64,000 bases of DNA from Nitrospinia bacterium (GTDB taxonomy: Bacteria > Nitrospinota > Nitrospinia > Nitrospinales > JAJDAT01): contig JAJDAT010000025.1 in the NCBI GenBank assembly GCA_029261715.1, forward strand, positions 248,001 to 312,000. Reading direction: 5' to 3'. Under the pieces are notes generated by a model. It was given only the letters and a program-made list of their open reading frames with translations, was not told the DNA's origin and did not search any database. Every line of letters starts with the position of its first letter. Positions within the stretch are counted from its first letter, which is position 1. Positions 57,999-64,000 of this stretch are shown in pieces. Made by a program: the position numbers and the translations under genes.

Positions 57999-59339
57999 TC
58001 AACTAAAAGGATCTAGGCTTTCTAAAAAGTCGTCATTTGAGGTGTCTCGTCGCGAAGGACCAGCAGAACCTTCTTCATCTGAATCGCTCTCATCTTCTAA
58101 CCAATTTTCCGTACGTTTGGGAAGTTTAAATCGCACAGTTCCGGTTTGTCCTGGAGGAAGTTTTTTGAAGACAAATTCTGTATTGAATTCGCCAAGTTCT
58201 CTATCTTCTTTTCCTGTTACTGAGCCATGAGTATCTGGTCGATAGAAGTGAACATCTTCAGGCTGTTCGGCCTCTTTTACAGTTACGTTAAATCCTAATT
58301 CTGCCGCTCTACTCAACATTTCTGGTTTGGGATTGAGATATTTATTTACTGTTTTAGGATCTTCAGGAAAGAGCGACGGCGAATTTTCATTTTCTATTTT
58401 AGCTTGTTCAGCCAAAGTATTGCTTCTGGCTAATAGACGGACTTTCCCTCCAGTTTTTAATACTTGATGTGCTGACCTCAAAAACCGATCGTCAAATTCT
58501 GTGTCGCCGCTTTCGGTTTCTCGCATTAAACCATAACTAGCAGTTGTGCTGCCTTTAACGCCGTAAGCGTTGGCTCCGATAATGGTTGATACTGATTCTA
58601 GAGTAAAAGCTTCTTCTAGCGCATTAGCGTTAATTTCACCTCGTGTAGGTATATCGCCAGTTTTAGTCAAAAACTTTCCAGGACTGCCTTTGGGACTGAT
58701 GTCTGTGGCCGTGTAGTCAACTTTTGATAAACTATGTTTTTTTGCCGCTCTTTTTTTTAAGTATTGACTGGCATGTCCCGTACCTGCTCCGACTTCTATA
58801 ATTTTTACTCTGTCGGGCTCATGTTTTGGCGATGCTACTCTATTTTTCTTCGCTTGTTGGATTACAGAGCCTCTAGTGGCGAAGTTAATATAAGGTTTCG
58901 CAATGTCCTGTCTCATCATAGGTTGGACAACGTTTTGCTGAAGATTAACTGGTTTGTAAGGAATCGTCGGTTTAAAAAAAACTGTAGGATTTTTTATATG
59001 TGAGGCAACTCTGGGTGAGATTCCGTTTGCCATTTTTTGCTGAATTACCGAGAGAGAAGTTTGAACCGTTTGGGTTCTCTGTTGTAAAGGGTTTGGTAGA
59101 GGATGTCGCAACGCTGCTCCCATTTTTGCTTGAATGAGGCCAGCCATTGGCAATTTGGATGATGGTTGATAATTGTTTTGATTATTTATGATTGTTTGAA
59201 TACGCCTGTCCATTGGATTGGGAACTGAAACCTGAGGCGTTCTCATTTTTAGTTGAGCGACGGTTGATTGGCGTCGATTCAAAAACGAAGCAGGACTTTG
59301 TGAGTTTGGAGTCGTAAATTTTGCAAATCGATTGCTCAT
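57999..59339 (-). CDS. Candidate effector: IQxK N-terminal tail + SAM-dependent methyltransferase + acidic C-terminus
   Basis: AQLKM, LIQAKM, VIQQKM, VVQPMM, SVIQQAKK in the tail; RVKIIEVGAGTGHASQYLKKRA...VLKTGGKVRLLAR; ESDSDEEGSAGPSRRDTSNDDFLESLDPFS at the end. Confidence 0.8.
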   Translation of the reverse strand: MSNRFAKFTTPNSQSPASFLNRRQSTVAQLKMRTPQVSVPNPMDRRIQTIINNQNNYQPSSKLPMAGLIQAKMGAALRHPLPNPLQQRTQTVQTSLSVIQQKMANGISPRVASHIKNPTVFFKPTIPYKPVNLQQNVVQPMMRQDIAKPYINFATRGSVIQQAKKNRVASPKHEPDRVKIIEVGAGTGHASQYLKKRAAKKHSLSKVDYTATDISPKGSPGKFLTKTGDIPTRGEINANALEEAFTLESVSTIIGANAYGVKGSTTASYGLMRETESGDTEFDDRFLRSAHQVLKTGGKVRLLARSNTLAEQAKIENENSPSLFPEDPKTVNKYLNPKPEMLSRAAELGFNVTVKEAEQPEDVHFYRPDTHGSVTGKEDRELGEFNTEFVFKKLPPGQTGTVRFKLPKRTENWLEDESDSDEEGSAGPSRRDTSNDDFLESLDPFS

Positions 59340-59494
59340 GAATCACCCTATTTTTTGAATACAATTTTCACCTTAACGGGCTTAACGGCAAAAAAACTAA
59401 AAACTTTAGAAAAAAAAGATTTTTTTAAAAAAAAATGTTTAGAGAAGAGGAGTAAGCCTAAAAGAGGCAAAGGCTTTTGTTCCAATTTTTCTAA

Positions 59495-60505
59495 CTAAGA
59501 TTCTAAGTTTTTTAATTGAACAGAGAGTTCGGTCGTTGCATTTTGGGCTGGAATGAAACTGGGATCAATTTTTAAAGCCTGGTTCAAGCTTTTTACAGAC
59601 TCGACGAGCTTTCCCATATTTCTTAAGACGAGTCCCATATGCCAATAGGGAATCGGGTTTTTCGGTTTTTCTTTAGCGGCGAGAGCGTAAAAAGCGAGCG
59701 CTTTTTTAAAGTTGCCTTGAACTTCCATGGTCTTACCCATACATAAATTTGCTTGAAAACATTGCGGTTCAATTCTTAGAGCTCGTCGTAAAGTTTCTTC
59801 TGCCTGTTTGTATTTTTTTAAAGCAAGTAAATTAGCGGCTAGATTGAACAGGGTTTCTACATGGCCCGGATTGCAAAGTAGGGCGGCTTGAAAAGACTGG
59901 ACCGATAAGTCATAGCGGTTAACTTTATTAAAGACGATTCCCAAATTAAAACGAGCTTCGGCACTACTGGATCGAAGTTGGATACAGCATTCATAATGAA
60001 AAATAACTTCGTTCCACATTTGGAGACGAAATAACAAATTGCCCAGTTGAAAATGGACGTCGTAATTTGCCGGATCGATTTTTAAAGCTTTACGTCCGTG
60101 ATTAATCGCTTGGTCTAGTTTTCCTTTATTGGTCAATAGTTCCAATAAGAGGAGATGCGTTTTCGCCAACTCTTTTGAGATATCTTGTTGATCGCTAAAT
60201 TCCTGAATAGTTTTTTGTAAAATCGCTTCGGCTTCCTCAGTCTTTTTAAGCGATATAAGAGAAAGTCCCAAGTCATTTTGGAATTGAATGTTCGTTGGAT
60301 CGATGGCACAGGCTTTTTCAAAGCAAAAAACTGCGCGTTCGGGTTCCTGAGTTTCTAAATGAGTTAGCCCTAGTAGGTGGAGAGCTTCCAAATGACTCGA
60401 GTCATCTTGCAGAATTTGACGGAAAATGCTTTGTGCTTCTAGAAATTTTGCGGATTTACGAAAACTTTTTGCAATGCACAACGCTTCTGGAATAGAAACA
60501 ACCAC
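59495..60505 (-). CDS. TPR-repeat protein
   Basis: Multiple TPRs, e.g. LEALHLLGLTHLETQEPERAVFCFEKACAIDPTN, AEARFNLGIVFNKVNRYDLSVQSFQAALLCNPGH. Confidence 0.92.
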   Translation of the reverse strand: MVVSIPEALCIAKSFRKSAKFLEAQSIFRQILQDDSSHLEALHLLGLTHLETQEPERAVFCFEKACAIDPTNIQFQNDLGLSLISLKKTEEAEAILQKTIQEFSDQQDISKELAKTHLLLLELLTNKGKLDQAINHGRKALKIDPANYDVHFQLGNLLFRLQMWNEVIFHYECCIQLRSSSAEARFNLGIVFNKVNRYDLSVQSFQAALLCNPGHVETLFNLAANLLALKKYKQAEETLRRALRIEPQCFQANLCMGKTMEVQGNFKKALAFYALAAKEKPKNPIPYWHMGLVLRNMGKLVESVKSLNQALKIDPSFIPAQNATTELSVQLKNLES

Positions 60506-60952
60506 CGAACACTCCTTATAAAAATTAGGCTATTATTCTCTCTTGAAAAATATAGGTCTGCTAATAATCTAACGGAAATATCCAAGCAAAACTTTATTAA
60601 TAGTCACATTTTCTCTAGGCATTAATAACTATTTAGAAATAGGAGAATTTAGATCGAAATTAGGAGTGTTCTTAAAGTTTTTATTCTTATCAGTTGAATA
60701 AAATTTTTATTTTTTGGCTCACAGAGTTTGAATATTAAATTTTGAGGAAGAATTGGAGGGGAGCGTGTAACTTGCTAAAAAAATGGAGTTACAAAAGAGG
60801 TAAGATAATTACTTGTGAACCTGTGAATATTATTGTTTCATCATCTTGCTAAATACTATTATAAATAGTTTGATTAAAGTTTGATATCATTATTGAATAT
60901 GCCTTATTTGAAATGCCTCATATGCTCAAACTATTATGAGGGTTTAGGCATA

Positions 60953-61614
60953 TTAGCTTATTTTACAAAGTAGTTTTTTTGCGATTACCTTTTTGCAATC
61001 TAAAGAATTACCATATCCTTTCTCTAATTTTTCTCGAGCGGTTTGATATGATGTGCATAGGTATCTAAAGGAGTCCCCAAAGTCCTTTATTCCATCATTG
61101 CATTGATTCCAATTACTACCTATTACATCCCGCAGAACTCCTGTTTGATCCCAAAATCTTTTAGGAAAAGTAATGTTTTGAAAGATAATATCAAAATCTA
61201 GATAGCCTAAATTTATAATGGAACCCAACTTTTTATAATGTAGATAGATATTTCTAAATGCTTCGAATTCCTTAGAATAAAAAACTTCCTCTCCAGATAT
61301 TCCATCCATAATTTGTTTCTTGGCCGAACTAACTAATTTATTTATATCTCGTGCTTTGTCATACTCCTCACTGGGATAAAAAAAAATCTTTGAGATTTTC
61401 GTATTTTTTGATCTTCCTTCAAAATCTTCTCAATATGTTCCAATGATTGAAGCTGTACGCCATTGAGAGTTGATTTTGCCGAAGTAGATAACGAAACTAT
61501 TTGCACTAGACCTATAACGATCCCAATGATGACGCTTAGGTTCGCCCCAATCTTGGTGACTCCTGAAACTCCTTCACGCCAATCAGGTTTAGTTTTATCA
61601 TTCATTGTATTCAT
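60953..61614 (-). pseudogene. Single small membrane-anchored protein gene split by a -1 frameshift at a 9-T (coding strand) homopolymer
   Basis: Listed ORFs 61342-61614 and 60953-61309 join through ...KSQRFFF|YPSEEYDKARDINKLVSSAKKQIMDGISGEEVFYSKE... by a -1 shift at 61378-61386. Confidence 0.65.
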
Positions 61615-62164
61615 TTCCTTTTGTACAGGAAAATTTAATCCTGCGGTTTAACTTCTTGGACTCTATGGCGTTCAGCGCTTAGCGATTCTTTGATCAAAGT
61701 ATCTTCATAAAAAGAATGGAAATCGAAATCAGTCTAAGTAGTAAACGTTAGTGTGATATAAATCCCTATTTTCTGATTTGAATTAGATTTTGACACTTTA
61801 TAAAATTTTCTTCAACCAAAATAATATTCGAAAAACAAAGTTCGTGTGGTTGCCTTTGTTTTGAAGGCAGTCTTTTTGACTGAAAGATTTTTTATTAAAA
61901 TAGCTTATAAAGCTTTTGTTTATAGAAAAATTCTAATGAAAAGTTTATATTCTGTGGTTAAAAGGTCTATTTAAATCTGAGATTACGGATTCTTGTTTGA
62001 TTGCGTTAGATGAATTTAGGTTTGATAAGCAAAAAATTTGGCCTAGACTCATTTGCAGATATTCAGCAAAATATTGAGTATATCAATTCATTAGTTAGAG
62101 AAATTCCCATATAGGAACGAAGTTTTTCATTTTGTTTGTGATGAGATTTTTTATGGAGATTCAG

Positions 62165-64000
62165 ATGAATCATTATAGAAATATAATGCATAAATTATTC
62201 GTTATGGCTGGAGTTTATATTCTTAGTTTAGGAATATGTGGAGTTGTTCCAGCTCAAGAGCTTGTATGGAAAGCCGAAGGTCCTAGCCCTAGCACGGGAG
62301 GGGCGGTGGACGGCATAATTGATAAAGAAGTAGTGGGAGCTATCCAAGCGGTGACACCGCATCCAAAGAACCCGAATATCGTTTATATTGGGGCGGTTAA
62401 TGGTGGCATTTGGATGACGAGCAATGCAATGGCAGCTAGTCCTTCATGGCAGAATTTAACAAAAAACCAAAAATCCTTATCAATCGGCGCGCTTGAGTTT
62501 GATCCTACCGATTCGACCAATCGCACGCTGATTGCCGGGACGGGGCGCTTCAGCAGTTTTAATGGGGAAGGTGGAGCAAGGATTGGTTTGTATCGCACCG
62601 TTGATGGAGGCGCTAACTGGACAACTATTGCAACTATTGATGAAAAAGGAAAACTCGTTGGGCTTAATATTTCAGGCGTTGCGCCACGCGGAAAGACTAT
62701 TGTTATTTCAGCGAACACCGCTGATAGAATCGCCAATTCAGGAGTCTGGCGTAGTGTTGATGGAGGACAAATTTGGACTCAAACTTCGGGAACAAATAAA
62801 CTTCCTACTGGCAGCTCATATGATCTAGTTAGCGACCCTACAAATCCTAAAACTTTATTTACAAATTTTGGATCAGGGGGAATCTACCGCAGCAAAACCA
62901 ACGGCGCCACTTGGGAAAAAGTAAGTGACAAGGCTATTGATAGTATGTTGAGTCTCCAGCTTGGCAATGTAAAGATGACTGTGGGCAAGCATAATAACGT
63001 CTACATTGCGATCGTACAGTATGTAAATCATAGGGGATGGAGACTCAAGGGCGTGTTTCGATCAGGAGATGTTGGGAAAACATGGAAAAAAATGGATTTG
63101 CCGAAGATTATAGCTGGTATTCATTTCAATGGACAAGGAAACACACATTTGTCTCTTGCCGCCGACCCCAATAATCCCAATATAGTCTATATTGGCGGCG
63201 ATACTCAGCCGACTGCCAGTGAGATTGGAGCAATAGAATATTCTGGTCGCCTTTTTCGTGGAGACGCCTCTAAACCTCCTGGAAAGCAGTGGGTGCACCT
63301 GACTAACTCAAGCTCTTTGCCTTTTCGAAGCGATTTTCCTAATTACCCTAAAGGAGGCGGCACCGCCAGTAATAGCGCACCGCATGCCGATTCACGCGAT
63401 ATGGACTTCGCAGTGAATGGAGTACTCATTGAAGGAGACGACGGGGGTATTTATCGGAGGACCCTACCGGAAAATAATAAAGGAGACTGGTTTTCCATGA
63501 ATGGAAACCTTCAGATCACAGAGTTTCATAGCGTAGTGTGGGATTCTAATTCAAATATTATTATCGGAGGCGCGCAAGATAATGGAACGCCTCAGCAGTT
63601 AAGGTCTTCAAACGTCCGTTGGAAAAACGTTTTCAATAATGATGGAGGCGATGTCGCCGTTGACGACTCCAGCGCTCCAGGGGAGTCTACCCGTTATTGG
63701 AGCTCCCAGGGACTCGAGAACTTTCATCGATCTACCTATGATTCTTTAAACGTATGGCAGTCTGAGAAGCCTCCAATGCTGAATGTTGTTAGTGGGCAAT
63801 CGAATTATAGAAAAAGTCATACTACGCCTATTGAACTCAATTCGATAGATCCCAGAAGAATTATTTTTGGATTTGCAAGTTCGGTTTATGAATCATTGGA
63901 TCAAGGGGATACTCTTTCTGAAATCGGGCCTGGAATCCGTGCGAATACTGGAGGTAAGGATACCATAGCTTATGGAGCCGCAGGTAATCCGGACATTATT
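62165..64000 (+). CDS. Secreted beta-propeller (BNR/sialidase/VPS10-like repeat) protein, truncated by the right window edge
   Basis: ATG at 62165, signal-like KLFVMAGVYILSLGICGVVPAQE; repeats HPKNPNIVYIGAVNGGIW, GLYRTVDGGANWTTI, GVWRSVDGGQIWTQT, GIYRSKTNGATWEKV, GVFRSGDVGKTWKKM; open to position 64000 and absent from the ORF track. Confidence 0.85.
   Translation, partial: MNHYRNIMHKLFVMAGVYILSLGICGVVPAQELVWKAEGPSPSTGGAVDGIIDKEVVGAIQAVTPHPKNPNIVYIGAVNGGIWMTSNAMAASPSWQNLTKNQKSLSIGALEFDPTDSTNRTLIAGTGRFSSFNGEGGARIGLYRTVDGGANWTTIATIDEKGKLVGLNISGVAPRGKTIVISANTADRIANSGVWRSVDGGQIWTQTSGTNKLPTGSSYDLVSDPTNPKTLFTNFGSGGIYRSKTNGATWEKVSDKAIDSMLSLQLGNVKMTVGKHNNVYIAIVQYVNHRGWRLKGVFRSGDVGKTWKKMDLPKIIAGIHFNGQGNTHLSLAADPNNPNIVYIGGDTQPTASEIGAIEYSGRLFRGDASKPPGKQWVHLTNSSSLPFRSDFPNYPKGGGTASNSAPHADSRDMDFAVNGVLIEGDDGGIYRRTLPENNKGDWFSMNGNLQITEFHSVVWDSNSNIIIGGAQDNGTPQQLRSSNVRWKNVFNNDGGDVAVDDSSAPGESTRYWSSQGLENFHRSTYDSLNVWQSEKPPMLNVVSGQSNYRKSHTTPIELNSIDPRRIIFGFASSVYESLDQGDTLSEIGPGIRANTGGKDTIAYGAAGNPDII

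Noticed and set aside
60510-60950. AT-rich intergenic region checked for CRISPR, tRNA or small RNA
   Set aside because: No regular spaced repeats or convincing cloverleaf seen by eye; cannot be excluded without tRNAscan/Infernal.

Overview
AT-rich bacterial chromosome window. The left part (about 1-28 kb) is mostly housekeeping: PBP1A, a SPOR-domain protein, RarA, an ACT-containing SerB, RsmE, ScpA, an archease-like protein, a SulP transporter and a BvgS/EvgS-like hybrid kinase. Single accessory genes sit among them: a TIR-coiled-coil-Sel1 protein, an LRR protein, a subtilisin with two P-domains, and two decayed or truncated histidine kinases. From about 28.3 to 59.3 kb there is an accessory island built around a co-oriented type VI secretion operon (35.06-57.37 kb): TssB-TssC fused in one ORF, Hcp, TssE, TssF, TssG, VgrG, DUF2169-pentapeptide, pentapeptide, DUF3540, DUF4150/PAAR-like, TssJ, TssK, DUF4157 metallopeptidase-like, TssL, TssM, TssA. 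No ClpV/TssH is visible in the window. The most interesting observation is that two candidate effectors bracketing the operon (a very basic protein with nuclear-localisation-like clusters at 28.3 kb and a methyltransferase at 58-59.3 kb) and the DUF4157 protein inside the operon all carry low-complexity N-terminal tails with a reiterated [hydrophobic]-[IV]-Q-x-K motif. I propose this as a possible shared export or processing signal linked to the DUF4157 HEXXH protein. Other notable points are a VgrG spike with 20 exact octapeptide repeats, a KAP NTPase with a Clp_N-like segment next to the ClpV-less T6SS, a permuted NlpC/P60-like candidate effector, a gene split at a 9-T homopolymer, and a perfect 22-bp inverted repeat. 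All family assignments were made by reading the sequence; no database search was run.
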